Shown piece after piece: positions 1 to 13,103 of a stretch of DNA of 64,000 nucleotides. A program made the position numbers and the translations under genes. The first letter of the stretch is position 1. Every line of letters begins with the position of its first letter. The stretch comes from Pempheris klunzingeri (lineage: Eukaryota; Chordata; Actinopteri; Acropomatiformes; Pempheridae): NCBI RefSeq assembly GCF_042242105.1, contig NC_092029.1, positions 18,896,885-18,960,884 on the forward strand, written 5' to 3'. The notes below the pieces were generated by a model. That model worked only from the letters and a program-made list of their open reading frames with translations, made no database searches and was not told the origin of the DNA.

Positions 1-842
1 ATCATTCACAAATACAAACAGCCTTGCCCTTCTAAATGAATGCTGGCATGAAAGCAGAAAGAAAATGGACTCTAGTGAAGGGCCCGATGTCCCTCCACTT
101 TTAGATGAGTCTTTCCATCTTGGAGAAATGAATGCTCTTACTCACTTCTTTCCAAAACAAATAGATTGTTTTGTACTTCCATTAGACTTAACTAAGACCC
201 TGAAAATGTGACGTGTTTTCAAGAGGAAAAAAAAAATGCTTTTTCTCTTTCAATCAAACAGGAAGCAATCAGAGCTTTCATAAAAAGGACCACTAGTCTC
301 ATGCATTTGGTTTTGTTTTCGGAGTACTTTTTTGTCTGAGTCTAAAATGCACAAAAGCGAGCACAAAAAAAAAACTGGACTAATGTTCCACCAGTTTATT
401 GCTCCTAAAGGACTGTATGAAAATTATTAGGGGGAGCTGAGTGGGTCAGAAAAGGGGGAGTATTTGTCTGTTTTTTTCTTTTTGTTGAAGGAAGGTATTA
501 CATTTTGGGAGAGCTGGGGAGGGTCTTTAAATCTTTTTTTTACATTGACTATAAAAAAGAAAAAAAAGATGGAGGTGTAAAGATGGATTTGGCCACATTC
601 AGAGGACAATTCTGACTATTTATAAGGGGCTTCGCTTATTTGGTAACTGTAATTATTTAGCAGCTTTATGCTGCTGAGTAAATAGGGAGTTTTTCTCTTT
701 ATGATTGTCTTGTGTTTGTAATAATGTATTGTCTTGACATATAAGTGGGAGGGAACTCCTTTTTCAGGGTGGTTTTGTTTTTCAATCAAATGAAATATCA
801 AATACAGGCCTCCTCTCAGCCCCAACAGTTTTTCTACATCAT

Positions 843-1048
843 ATGGAAGGTTGGTGGTTCAACCCCTGGTCCCTCTTGTTGAAGTGTCCTCGGGCAAGAC
901 ACTGAAGCCCAACTTGCTGAAGCAAGCATAGCTTCAGTGTGTGAAATTACAGTCTCCTCCTGCGTGAATGAGTGAACGAGGATGTCATGTCAAAGCACTT
1001 TGAGTAGTTGAAGTGACTAGACAATTATACAAACACAGACCATTTACG
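843..1048 (+). repeat. SINE-like teleost dispersed repeat
   Basis: The segment has the layout of a very common fish repeat: a GGTTGGTGGTTCAACCCC box resembling a pol III B box, a GAAGTGTCCTCGGGCAAGAC core, a CAAAGCACTTTGAGTAG motif, and an end reading ACAGACCATTTAC. Family assignment is from memory of the consensus. The copy is diverged and has no clear target-site duplication. Confidence 0.6.
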
Positions 1049-1062
1049 GCCCTTTACATTTT

Positions 1063-1085
1063 TGTGTGTGTGTGTGTGTGTGTGT
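1063..1085. repeat. (GT)n microsatellite
   Basis: About eleven uninterrupted GT units directly after the SINE-like repeat. Confidence 0.95.
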
Positions 1086-4000
1086 TTCTTGCGAAAGACA
1101 ACAAGTGACTGGATGAGATTTGAACCGAGTGGCCAGTTGCAAAGTGAAGTGCATAAATAAAGCTAATGGTGGCATAAATTAGCATTAGCAGCTTTAATGA
1201 AGGGTGGAGAGGGGGCCAAGGTGTCACGAATGTGAGTGGGGGAGAAGAAAAGCTCCATGCTCGTCTCTGTCAAAGCTCTGACTCACTCTATCCCATCCAT
1301 TAGTCGTCTGCATGAATCCGAAATACACAAAGGAGCCTGCTAATGCATAGATAACCTAGGGGTCTCTCTCTGTCTTTATCTCTCTGTTCCCTCCTTGCTC
1401 CCCGTTATTCATTCGCTTTTGCCGGTGTTGTTGCTCTGCTCTCGCCTCAGCACTTCATTTCTTCCTGCACTCATCTCTCAGTGTATATCTCCTAGTCTAC
1501 GTCCACATCTGCAAAATTATTTCCGAGATCTTTCATCTCAAATGACATATTACAGAGGTGTGCAGTCTCTTCCGGTGGTGTGTAGATCTTAACTACCCAT
1601 CATTGCCAGGCCACCAAAGATGGATGAGATGAAGATGTGGTCACTTTGTAAGGGGGAAAAATGATTAAAATTCCTTTCTTACCCAATTCCTATCATGGAC
1701 CATTAACGGTGCTTGAATTATTCTTTATGACCTGAGAAGATTCATGAGTGTTTTATCACCTTACATTCTATAATTGCTTGTTGAAAATGCGTTGATCTGA
1801 GATAATGGGCCAATGAAGTGCAGTTTAGTGTGTGAGTAGAGAGTGAAGAAAGACAAAGACAGGCCTCTTATTACTGATTCAAAATTCATAGTTTCGCCAA
1901 TCTGGTTCATCCCACACTTTTGGTTTAGCTTGTCCTGGTTAAGAATAACAGTCTCTGAGATTCCTCCTTCCATTTTAACACAATTGAGGTAAATGGAATT
2001 TTTGTTCGTGGAAAAAAAACAACATGTTTTTAAAGTTCAACAGAGACATTTTCTCCATCAATGTTTCCCCACTGGTCACTGTTATCAGGGCTATTTCTTA
2101 AGCAGATAGTAGTGCTGAAAATCATTGACACCAAGGACTGTGGATTAGTTACAGGGACATTGTTTCTTTTGCAAAACATGGTGCTGTTGATTTTTTTTTT
2201 TTTTTTTTTAATTAATTACAATTTCAAATGAATTTTCATTCACCTCCATTACGGCGGAGGCGAATGAGATGACAAACACAGATATCTCAAAACCTGAATT
2301 AAAAAAAAAAAAAAGAAATCTACCACTAGAGGGAAGAAAAACCCTGTCTCCTAGAGATTCTGCCTATATGCAATCAATTCTTTTGTAAATGCATTTAGAC
2401 TGAAACATAATGTCACCTGAATTATCAATCAATTTGTTTACTCTACAATATCCATTCTGGCAGTCCTGTGTTGGGTCATACTGTAGCTACTGAGGCACGA
2501 TTACACTTTTTGCTGGTCGTGCTTAAGCAACAAAAGGAGTCAGTTGAGATTATGGAAAGATCATAGGCCTTTCATTTTAATACAGACACACGAAGCATGA
2601 CTGACAACATATTTATCAGCATCTAACTGAAACAATAATCTTCTTAACACAGATGGGACACGGGACGTGAACACTGGTCTCAACCACCCGACCTGACCAC
2701 TTAACAAGGACCTGTCTGTGCTACAAAATTGAATTACTTCCCGCTGGCTGAAAGGCTAATAACTATTTCTCAAAATACAATTGCAGCGTTTTAATATTTT
2801 TTTTTATATTCCCCAACAAAATAAGACTTTTGCTGCAGTTGCTATTAAAAAAAACAACATTGCAAAGGGATGTTAACCTTTAATGAGTTATGCTGAGGAG
2901 GTGCGCGCTCATGATGTGTATCTTAAACCATTTAGTCTTCTAAACCAGGCTCTTTGCAACATATTACTGCTCATCACGCTGTGACTCATCACGCTGGCCT
3001 CTCCACATGAGACATTGTATGTCTTGCAGGCCACTGATTGCCTGCAATTAATCTGTACTCAATAAACCCGTTTAAAATTGAAACTCTAACTGAATTATTT
3101 TTTAGATTGGTTTTTGGCTATTTTGCCTCCAAAATATATTGTGAACAGTTTTGGCTTTTCCTGTTTATATAATCAAGGGTGTAATTTCACTGGGGACATG
3201 TACCCCTAACTTTTCAAAAATCCTATGTTTGACCCCTCCAATCAGTAGTTTCAGGTTGACTTTCAAAATAAAATCTGTTCTCTGGCTTTCCAGCTGCCAA
3301 AATGCAGATTGGAGATCTGGAGATCGGCGCTCTCAGAAATGTTGACACACTCGTCTCCAGTTATTAACATGTGCTCAGAGAGATGACCTCTACAAGCATC
3401 AGCGACTGGTGTCGTGAGTGCCCTGAGATTTTTTGATGCCCTGTCTTATTGGTGAAGGTTGGCGGGAATATGTGAAACCTGAAAGGAATACCTGCAGACA
3501 CTCCTCAAGGCTGAAAATGGCACTGATTCCTTTGTTTTTCAGGTACCTGCAGTTAATATTGTCCTTAAAAGATGCAAGGAATGAACCCAAAAAGGCAAGA
3601 CAGTACAACACAGTGTGCTGTGGGCTGCAAATGTGTGAATGCAACATTATCATAAAGTACTCAAGTTTTATCTATGAAGGAAACTAAAACCAAACCCGTC
3701 CCTGTCACCTAAAACCAGCATGCACTGGCATTACGTTGATGTGTGTTTAACTGTTTATTCCACTTTTTTTTTTAATTAGCTTGTTAATTGGCTAGTATAA
3801 AAAAAACCAAACGCACTTTTCCACAGCCCAAAGAGACACCTTCAAATAGCTTGATTTGATTGAACACTCCAAAACTTAAAGTTTTACGGTGACGTAAAAG
3901 CGAAAAGCAGCAAATTCCCATATTTGAGAAGCTGAAACGAGCAAATGTTTGATGTTTTTGCTTGAGAAATTACTGCGTTTATCAAAATTGATGCTTCCCC

Positions 4001-7000
4001 CTCTCTCATTTTGTTATTCCACTGGTCTGAACCAACTCAAAACTCACATATAAGCCCAACGAAAACCACAAGAATCATGCAATACCACTAAAATCAACAG
4101 CTAATTGGGCCACCGCTCAAAACACCAGACAATGAGTTACTCCTCCTTCAGTGCGAGGAATGTTTACAGACAGGAGGATGATCTCTCACATCCAGGCTGC
4201 ACAACCAACTGCACAAATGTTGCAGTTCAGCGGAAAGTTTAGAGGACCAGAAGCGGGAGAAGGTGCGCCTGCAGTTGTGCCCTTCCTCACAGTCAGAAGC
4301 ATCCTGAAACGACTAATCTGAGAGAATTCGCTTAATCCGATTTAGACGTGTCTGTCACAGCTGCACCAGATTTCAGGATTGTGCCCATTACCTGCCTCAC
4401 GTCAGGTTATCGTCACACAGAAGCAGGAATTGACAGATTATCGGGTCGTGAAAGGGAAAGAGTTCAAGAATAAAGGGCATCGAGGGAATGATTGTACTGT
4501 ATATGCAACTAAAGCGTAACAGAAGATAACATGAAAATTCGTGCAATGGAGATACTTTTTTCCCCTCAAATTTTCTTTGTCTTACAATAATCATATCTAC
4601 TAGAAGTGCCTTTAGGAAATTTTCCTCATGTAAACTGCAGGGCACACAAATCTCCTCATATCCTGCATAGGCAATAACACTCTCAGATACACATTTGTGA
4701 GAATATTAAGTGGAGATATGATGCTCCTCATGCTAATATTTGGTTCCTTTCGAGGCACAGTTATATCAGATCAATTGAGCATATCATTACTATTGTTTTC
4801 ATCAGTCGCACTCGCAGGGTTCCTTTTAATTGGGAACACATTTTGCACCTGAGGGTAGACACTTAACCGGGTGACATCTCCTCCGCAATCATTCCTGCCA
4901 TCAGATATGTTCTCCATGTGGGGAAAATCACACCAACAATCATCTCATTTAGTCCCCATGAAGCTGCATTTATAGCCCCAAAATAATAATCTCACAGCGC
5001 GGTTCAACCTGGATGATAGCACACGAGGAGTGGAAGGGAGAGCAGACACGCTTCTCCTTTCAGTTCGGCTGACAAACAGGCCGGAGCAGATGCGTTGTGT
5101 GATGTGTTAAGAGTCTGTGGGAGAGGTGGCCTTTAAAAGGAGAGAAAGCGTGTACACTTTGAGATTGCAGTGAAGTGCGTTCACATGAATCTGAACGCTT
5201 CGCTCCGGTGTCACCCCCACAAATTTCAGATGGTTATTTTTTCATATCTACAGAAGACCAGAGAAGGAAGTGGCACACGCTGACATAGGGGGGGGAAATG
5301 TTTCACGATGCTGAAATCGAGCCAAGTGAATTGAAAAGCTAAATCAGCTCTCCACTTGTGACAAAACCCCTTGTTTTCCAAAACGGGGACATCACGCCAC
5401 GTAACGATGCACTCAGTCCTGCAGTGTTACTTCCCACCAATGTTAGACTGTATAGCTAAAACTCTGAAGAGTGTTAGGCAGCTGACATGGTGTCATCATT
5501 GATCTGGTTGCTGTTAAGCTGCGTTGACACCTGCACTAATCCATTGGACATGGAGCCAGGGGAAAGCAATCTAGCAGAGCCAGAAAAGCTCCCTACTTCT
5601 ACTGAGGTGGGGACAGTGAAGCTGGAAAAAGGTATGAACTGCAAAAATACTTGTGCATGGGAGGGCAAGGGATATCTGTGCTATTCCTGTCCCTCAGTAA
5701 ACCACTTTCTGATTATAAGGAAGATTAGTGATGTAAAACAGTCCAAGTAGTCTTAATGGATATTGACAGAGAGGCAGAAAATTCCTGTAAGCAGTGACAT
5801 TAGTTAACTCTTCGTTTCTGCAGAGGAAATCCTAAAAGCTATTTTAGCTGATTAGGATTACTCACGATGTACTGGCAAAGCAACCTGTTTTTAACATGGC
5901 AAAATAAATCAATTCATGGCATCCTTTGCCAACAACGTGAGTTACGATTAAACAAATTGTATGACTAAAAAAAAAAAAAATGTAGAGTCGGATTCACAAA
6001 AATGAGATTAATTTTTATGGATCTTTGCAAGATCTGCTTTTAATCATTAAAACAACCAAATGTTGAAAAGGCCTCTGAAGCACAAAAATATATATTTTTG
6101 GGGGTATTTTTTGGTTTAAAGAGTCTATAAACTAAGTTATCTTTGCACTAGAGCGCTTTCCTTTTATGAAACGGGACGCGCTATATGCTTATATGCTATG
6201 CATCATCACACAAAAATAATACAGAGACGACTCAGCAGAAATTGAATGATTTAACTTCCTTACTAATTTACTTACTTACCACTTCACTTACTTAAATACA
6301 TTTGTTCATTTAGTCTGAAATACTGTATCTGACTCCGTCCTGTAAACATGTTCCATTCTTCATAAAATATGGAGTGTGTGTGGAGTCATTTATCTGTGAA
6401 TGGCACATTAAGCACCCATTTTCTCCCCTGTCTGTGCGAGTCTGTGCGAGTATCTTCTTTATTGATAATGGGAAAAGATTATGCACATTCATTACCATTA
6501 TCATTAAAATCATCATTATCATGTGCTTGGCATAATAACAGCATTCAACTGATTCCCTTCTGCAGCTTTTTTCCCTGCTTGTTCGGGTTGACACTGCATG
6601 AAGCTGCTTTTGGGAGAATGAAATAGCCTTTGTCAGTGTTTCTTTGAAGATTCCATGTGATATATTCAGTCTGACATTGAATACTCTGTGATCAATCAAA
6701 AGAGCAAACCATAAATAAGCTGCTTTTGGGGTGGCATTCACCAACTTATATGCCTGCTATTTTGATCAATTCAGCCTGAATATCAGGGAAAACTAAGAAC
6801 TAAATGAATGATTCTAAAAAGTATTTTTCTACACACTTTTATAGTATCATACATTTAAATTGTTTCATTTTTTTTCATTTATTTATATACTCTACTTGCG
6901 TTAGATTTAAGTCAGGTATACCTTAGTCAAATACAAAGTGCACCTGAGTGACTAAGTGCTTTCTCAGCACAATCTGGGACTTTCTCTTTCGTTAATTAAG

Positions 7001-7080
7001 TACTAATCAGCAGCGATGTGAGTACTGCTGACGGTGATTGTGATACCTTTAGACCCACAGGGAGACAAATAGAGTAATGG

Positions 7081-7100
7081 AAAAAAAAAAAAAAAAAAAA
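7081..7100. repeat. Poly(A) tract, 20 nt
   Basis: Uninterrupted run of 20 A. Similar 20-21 nt runs lie at 20,406, 31,173 and 33,188. No element body could be attached to this one. Confidence 0.9.
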
Positions 7101-8544
7101 GATTACTTTGGGTGAGGAGGGTTATTTACTGAATCACCTATGAGGTCAAAATCCCAAATCATAGTGCCAGAAACAGATAGAGCAGAAACGACGGATAAAA
7201 AAAGAAATGAAAGAGAATGCTAACGTTGGTTGTCCTTAACAGTATTCCCAGAGGATTTATTAGTCAGTGGTTTGTGCATACAAGAGACACTAAGCCCTTT
7301 CCTAATTAACTGTTTTTTCGTCTCTAAACAAGCATCTTTCCTCGTCTCTTATTCATTTAGCTGCACACAGGTAGGCTCACGCTCATAGAAAAAAACTTCA
7401 GCACCTTACCTGTATCTGTGACGTTAAGATATTTTCTCAGAGTCCTCCTTCAGTGCCTACAGGAGAGTTGGGCAGCTCAGCTCGTATCCTTAGGCTAAGG
7501 GTTTCAACAACTGAATGCATGCCTCCTCTGAGGCTTCTTATAATGGCACACCCCTTCCCTCCTGGCTCAACCCTCCAGTTCTCTCACCCCCTCCCTTCCC
7601 CTGTATATCACCATTCACATCTCCATAGAGGAGAGCTAGAGAGAGGGGTGGATTCCCCCATTCTGTTACGCACAAACCGAGGACAGACACACAAACTGTG
7701 GCCCACGCTGACGTAGGAGGCGCTGCCTACGCCATTGGTTTCGTCTTCATTGAGCCAACTAATGGGGCTCTAAAAATATGCATCATCCGCCGTGAGATTG
7801 ATTCAGAATTCCTATGTCTAAGGTGTCCATAAAACCCACAACCTCGACGCCAACCTGCTGCCAAGGTGAAGGGGAACAATAGCACTTTGAATGAGATGTT
7901 TACTTCAGGAATGTAAGTTGACTTAAAGTGAGAAAGGCAGTGCCATGGAGACCATCGTGGATCAATAAGGTTGTTTGTGTTGGGGCAGAGAAAAACAACC
8001 TTTTTTGTTGGTGGTGATGGCACCCCTGAAAAGGGATGAAAGAACGAACAATGTAGCGTAGGACAGTCAATGGAAAGAGCAAGCAGCCAGTGTGGCTCTA
8101 CAGACAGGAGGTTAGTATGAGTCATGCAGGAGATTTGGGGATGGAAAACGGGACCTGCCACCTGCCTCTTGAGAGACCTGGATCCTTTCTCTGACGTCTG
8201 TGGTCTATAGAAATAAGTGTTTGTTTAAGTGATCAGTTAAACTGATGGTGATGCTGTTAACCAGCAGAAGAGCAACTGAGATTAAGCAGATTCAAAGACT
8301 GAAACAAGCGAAAGAAAATGAGGCTGACAAGAAGTAGGAGATGCAGGATTTGAGAACAGAACTACAAGACTAAAAATCATGCCGGCAGCTCTGAAGGGGA
8401 GTACTTGAAGCAGAGACAATCAACATTTTTAGGGGGGAAAAAGTACCAAAATGACATTGTGAAAACAATGTGACAATGTGAATTTATCAACTGAATCTGC
8501 AGTTCCCCTCAGCTTTGTGCAACCTCATGGTGAATTCATGCAGT

Positions 8545-8755
8545 AGTTGTTGCGACCTTTCACTACAAACCAGAAAATGGTGGTCATGGTGGTGCTGATG
8601 TCAAGGGATCACCAAAGTCATTAGGATTCATCAACTGGAGATCATGAATGTCAATTTCATGGCAAGCCATCTGATAATTGTTGAGTTATCTTAGTCCGGA
8701 CCCACGGTTTGGACTGACCAACTGACCAACTGACTCCCTGACCCCACAGATTGAC
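8545..8755 (+). repeat. Abundant teleost dispersed repeat, 3' part
   Basis: Contains the recognisable order AAGGGATCACCAAAGTCATTA, CATGAATGTC, AATTTCATGGCAA, CCATCTGATAATTGTTGAG and GTCCGGACC, then tandem GACCAACT units. This matches the second half of a repeat that is very common in fish genomes. The segment at 50,385-50,488 resembles the first half of the same family. Class is not certain; it is probably non-autonomous. Confidence 0.6.
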
Positions 8756-10370
8756 ACTGCAGTCCTACAGCCATGTCTCTAATTTGACTAACAGCTGAGT
8801 AGCAATTAATTATTAATAGGATTACATGGGCTACATGTGATGGAAACAACTACGATCACGCCTCTGACAACAAAAACCTACTTTCTTGGTCTTGAAGTCA
8901 CACTCTAAATTTGATTCCTTCTTCGCCGTGAGCTGACATTAGCCTTAGCTCCCTGTAGCGTCCTTCAGCTCCCGTGAATGCTGGCACTGAACCTGTGTGA
9001 GGTCTGATAGTGATGGATGAATTGTGTACATAGACAGAGCCCTCGGTGCAGCCGAGATAAGGAGCCCCGAAGAACAAGCTGCCGTTGCGAGGTCTGTCTG
9101 TCATTGATATTGCTGTTATCCACCAGCTGTCCAGTGCTCACAAACTGGTGGCCAAGAGGCAGTGATTACCTTGATGGCAAAGAGGGTTGTGCTTAACGTG
9201 GCATCAAATCACATTAAAATCATGTAAATACAGTTTTGGTATTGACGAAATTGTCCATTTTCTTATCCGTTTAATGAGCATGACATCAGTAGAATCCAGT
9301 CACCACCTATTTTATTTCAATACTTAGGGTAATCTATCTGAAATATCTATATTTTTCATAACTTCTTCCGAAGAATGGAAGGGTTTCATCATAAACTAGC
9401 CGGTCCGTGTCCACCCTGAGGTTTTGTCGGGATTCTGTTTTTGTCCCTTTTGTTGATCATTCACATGATGCGTAAAAATGGACTCAAGTATCAATTTTAA
9501 GGGACAATGTTATTATTTACACAGACAATCTTTTAAAAATTCATATATCTGGTGTGGAGTAGAGTCCAACCCATTCCAGTGATGAAGAACTCGTCTAAGG
9601 CTGAAGCTTTCACAATTCAATAATTCTTCACAAGGATTAGAAACGCAAATTACCTTCTACAGAAATGTGTAATTGGTTTCCAACCAGCCACAACACAACA
9701 TCAAAGCTGGAGAAGGTTCATTTATGCTGATATATTAAAAATAATTGTATGTATTGATTTGTATCAATGGAAACAAGGTAAATAATTATTCTTATTAGCG
9801 CTTCAGTGAATCATCCCTTTAGCATGAATCAGAGAATGATGAATAAAATGCTTTATTAAGAAAGAAACAACAGCTTTCACTAGGTATCATGAGGTGTTTT
9901 ATACGCACCATTTTAAAAAATTGAAGAGAATGATAGCTAATATAAAAGCCGAACTTGTTATGCAATCAGTGCGAATGTATTATCTGTCCCAAGATAGGTC
10001 CTTATAATGAACTCTATTTTCCAATACAGGCAGAAGCACTTGGTAGCATTTTCCTACATTTGCATACGCTGTACATTCCATGTTATTGCTGTTATGATAC
10101 GTGACAAAAGTTATAGTTTTACTTCCTACACTAATACCTACATTTTGAGTGGTTCTAAAGATGAAGAAATGTTGACTGATGGATGGTGGGCTCCCTGCCA
10201 AAACAGTTTGTAGAACTCACAGACAGCTGCAACCAAAACTGACTGGTGCTTGGCTCGTGTCTGCTTTTCATTTCAAGCTGAAGCCCTTGTCTCCTCTCCA
10301 TCTCACTGAGGTGTTTTACCGTCCTGCTCAACAATGAAACCCAATGATGTGAAACCAAGGGGGGAGGAAG

Positions 10371-10394
10371 GGTGGGGTGGGGTGGGGTGGGGGG
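10371..10394 (+). repeat. (GGGGT)n short tandem repeat
   Basis: Four to five GGGGT units ending in a G run. Four G blocks separated by single T make it a clear G-quadruplex candidate on the plus strand. Confidence 0.9.
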
Positions 10395-11538
10395 ATTTCT
10401 CTGCAGGTTTATGGCAGTTTGGAGCTTTCAGCTGTCAAGACACAAGTGACTGTTATTAACAGTGGGGCCGAAAATGAATTTTGCCTGGGAAAGAATTTCA
10501 TGTCCCTACGAAAGCCCCCTTAATTTTGCACGGCAGAAGAATTACACCTCTGCCGGGAAAATCTGCAGTGTCAACAACCAAAAAACTGAGGAAAGTTTTA
10601 TTTCAGGGTGTAAGCATTCAGCGACACATACAGCAGTATTTCACGTGTTTGCATGTATCAATCTAATTGCATAACTCCCTTCAGATATTTTCTTTTTGTC
10701 AGCTGCAGATACCAAGGGGGTGTCTGGAATCAGAAAAAAGCACTTTATTTCTGATGAAAACTGTGATGTAAAGACACTGGGTTTACACAATAAAAACGTG
10801 ACGATGGTGGCAGACAATGTGACAGGCTTTCTAATGGAAAGCAGGCGTACTGAAGAAGAAAACCATCATTTGTAAAAGAGTGACTGCTGTGAAATTGAGT
10901 GCGGTATGCTGAGAAGTTGTTTACTGATGTTTAATCTTTGTGTGTGAGGAGTGCAGGATAGACCTCAGGATTAAATGCAAGAGTCCTGACCTCAATCAAG
11001 GAAATAATTACTGTTGCCCCTCCGGTTGGTGGACTCCATAATTAGCAAGCAAAGCCCCCACAGAAACACAATTAGTCTGAAAACAGGGGTGATTAAAACT
11101 ATAATTCTTTTTGGACTCATTAACAGCTTTTTGGGGTGCCTGGAATGCTTTATTGAATTTGTTGAGAAATTCAATTTTTGATCCTTTGTGTGGTTCCCAA
11201 AAAATACGCCCTGGTAAATTCTTCAGCAAGACAGCACTCTATATTATGTCCAATGTCAGCATCCAGATATTTGTCAAGGCAAGTGAGATATGATAATAGA
11301 ATAGAGGGCATTTGCTCCTGGATAAAAACAAGTCAAGTGTGACTGACTCCATCTTCCTCAAGTAATGAAGAGTATTCATGATTGGCATCACTGATAAAAA
11401 GCTATGGATCACATAAGCATGCACACGCACACATATCACATGCACGCATGCACTTCAAAGCTGCTCTTATCTCTCACAGTTTGCTTCAGTGCAATGAATC
11501 ACCATGTTTCATATTATATTCTCTTAGAGGAACAAACA

Positions 11539-11539
<1 letters not shown>

Positions 11540-11588
<49 letters not shown>
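11540..11588. repeat. (CA)n microsatellite, about 24 units
   Basis: The longest perfect dinucleotide run in the window; its translation gives the Thr-His repeat frames seen here. Likely polymorphic. Confidence 0.97.
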
Positions 11589-12439
11589 AGTGCTGTTATC
11601 TGTCATCACCACTGTTGCTGCTCCACCAAAAAACAGTCAATACCGATGCAGCATCCACTCATTGTACCTGTCTGTATGGGTGTGAGTGTGTTACATTCAG
11701 GTCTTTTGTGATTTAATAGGGCTGCAGCAATGAGGGAAGTCTGGTGTTTTTGCATTTTTTTTGTGTTTTTTTTGTTTGTTTTTTTGTCAATAGTTTGATT
11801 ACAAAACTGTCCCAACTTATAATAGACTACTGATTCAGATTCATTACTTTAGTTTTGGCATTTACAGCCCTTCTACCATGTTTTGTACAAAATGCTTGAC
11901 AGAACAGAAAACTGAGGACCCACTGCAGCATATATTTTAGTCTGAATGTGTGAATCTATCAAAATAGGCCAAATATAGACCCAACTTGGTATTATATTCT
12001 CTCTTTCTCTGAGGAATCTAACCTGTTGAATGATCAAATGTGCCAAAGGTTCTTCAAAATTAAGTAAAATTATAATGTTTCTTTTGGTGGCAGGCTATAT
12101 ATTTTATTTCAAAATTATGAGAAACATACTTGGCTATTTGTAACTAAAGTGCAAATGAAATTAGATATCTCCATGGTGATAAAGATATTAATCTAATGCC
12201 AGTATTTTTGTTGATTGCAAACCACGGCATTCAGCATTGTATTTGAGCTAATATTACTTTATCCTGTGAAACTTTTGACCACTGCCTTCTTCCGTAGCTC
12301 CTAAACACAACAGTCTGCGTCCGTACGATTAAAATGATAAACACAGCTGACAGAACGCGACAATTTCGTCATCAACAGCTGCAACCTGTAGAAAGCCTGT
12401 GGCTGCTTGGACAGTTTGAATCATATTACACTCTAGGGT

Positions 12440-12560
12440 TCTGCTACCAGCCAATCACAACGCGCGGCTGAATTTCAGTAGCCAATCACGGTGCACGTTT
12501 ACACCGAGCGGGACGCTACGAATTTAGATACGGAAGTGTGCCCCACTTGTTCAGTGCTAT
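12440..12560 (+). promoter_or_regulatory. Core promoter of the STK35-like kinase (predicted)
   Basis: Two CCAATCAC boxes about 31 bp apart (12,451 and 12,482) are followed by CGGAAGTG, an ETS-type site, at 12,531. There is no TATA box. The region is locally CpG-rich (ACGCGCGGC, GAGCGGGACG). The probable non-coding exon ends at a GTAAGT donor at 12,661. This CCAAT-CCAAT-ETS layout is typical of broadly expressed vertebrate genes. The start site itself is inferred to lie near 12,540. Confidence 0.6.
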
Positions 12561-12660
12561 TTTACCAACAGTTGTTTATCACCAATACAAAATAAAAACT
12601 CATTGAATATGATGTGCGAAGGCTTGTCAATCAAGTAGACTGCAGATTCAAGTCTAGTAG
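12545..12660 (+). other. Probable 5' non-coding exon of the kinase gene
   Basis: The 3' boundary is a consensus donor (TAG then GTAAGT at 12,661). A matching acceptor with a T-rich tract (TATTTTGTTAG) ends at 13,072, 31 bases before the ATG of the kinase. The left limit is a guess from the promoter motifs. Confidence 0.45.
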
Positions 12661-13103
12661 GTAAGTTAAAAACACTACAAAGATTAGCTCACCGTCAAAC
12701 TAGCTACTTATACACATCACCATTTTAAATTCTATGGCAGACTGACGTCCTATGGGCTCGAAGCCACTTTAAACACACTCTCAAGGTGTTTGTGTGCCAA
12801 ATGTGTTCAATGTACTGTTAACTTCGATTTGAACTGCGGTAGCAACGTTAGCTCTAGCACACAAGCTTACAGTACTTCACGTTAGTTGTGAAGTGTAACG
12901 TTACGTAGCGTAAAGTCAGCGTAAGTCAGCGACACGTCTGTTTACGTGTAGTGGTTAAAAGTTTGCAAGCTATTTCACAGCTACACTGCTGTTAGTAAAA
13001 ACGTCAGTCAGTGTAACACCTGTGTCATCTCATTTCATCATGCTAACTTTAGTTGTTTTTATATTTTGTTAGTACTAAAATCACGCTCCAACTCCTGTGA
13101 CAC

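Larger units (their letters stand above)
1..12400. other. Gene-free intergenic (or far-intronic) DNA
   Basis: I find no exon here that combines a conserved protein motif with splice sites. Open frames are all short (at most 144 codons), low in complexity and without recognisable domains. What is present: a SINE-like unit near 843, a (GT)n run near 1,063, part of an abundant teleost repeat near 8,545, a GGGGT tandem tract near 10,371, a long (CA)n at 11,540, and A or T homopolymers (for example 2,191 and 7,081). Enhancers or conserved non-coding elements could be here but cannot be recognised from one sequence. Confidence 0.6.

Noticed and set aside
843..1048. Possible tRNA gene because of a B-box-like GGTTCAACCCC
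   Set aside because: No A box at the right distance and no cloverleaf; better explained as a SINE-like repeat.
5487..5750. 87-codon frame with a hydrophobic start and several cysteines, resembling a small secreted protein
   Set aside because: No cleavage-site or family support, and an opposite-strand frame covers part of it. Insufficient to call a gene.
6310..6744. 144-codon open frame on the minus strand
   Set aside because: No domain, no codon bias or splice context, and a plus-strand frame overlaps it. Length is within chance for A/T-rich fish DNA.
7727..8161. 144-codon open frame on the minus strand
   Set aside because: Sequence shows no recognisable motif and no neighbouring exon in phase; treated as chance.
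11382..11711. Open frames with Thr-His repeats
   Set aside because: Product of the (CA)n microsatellite.
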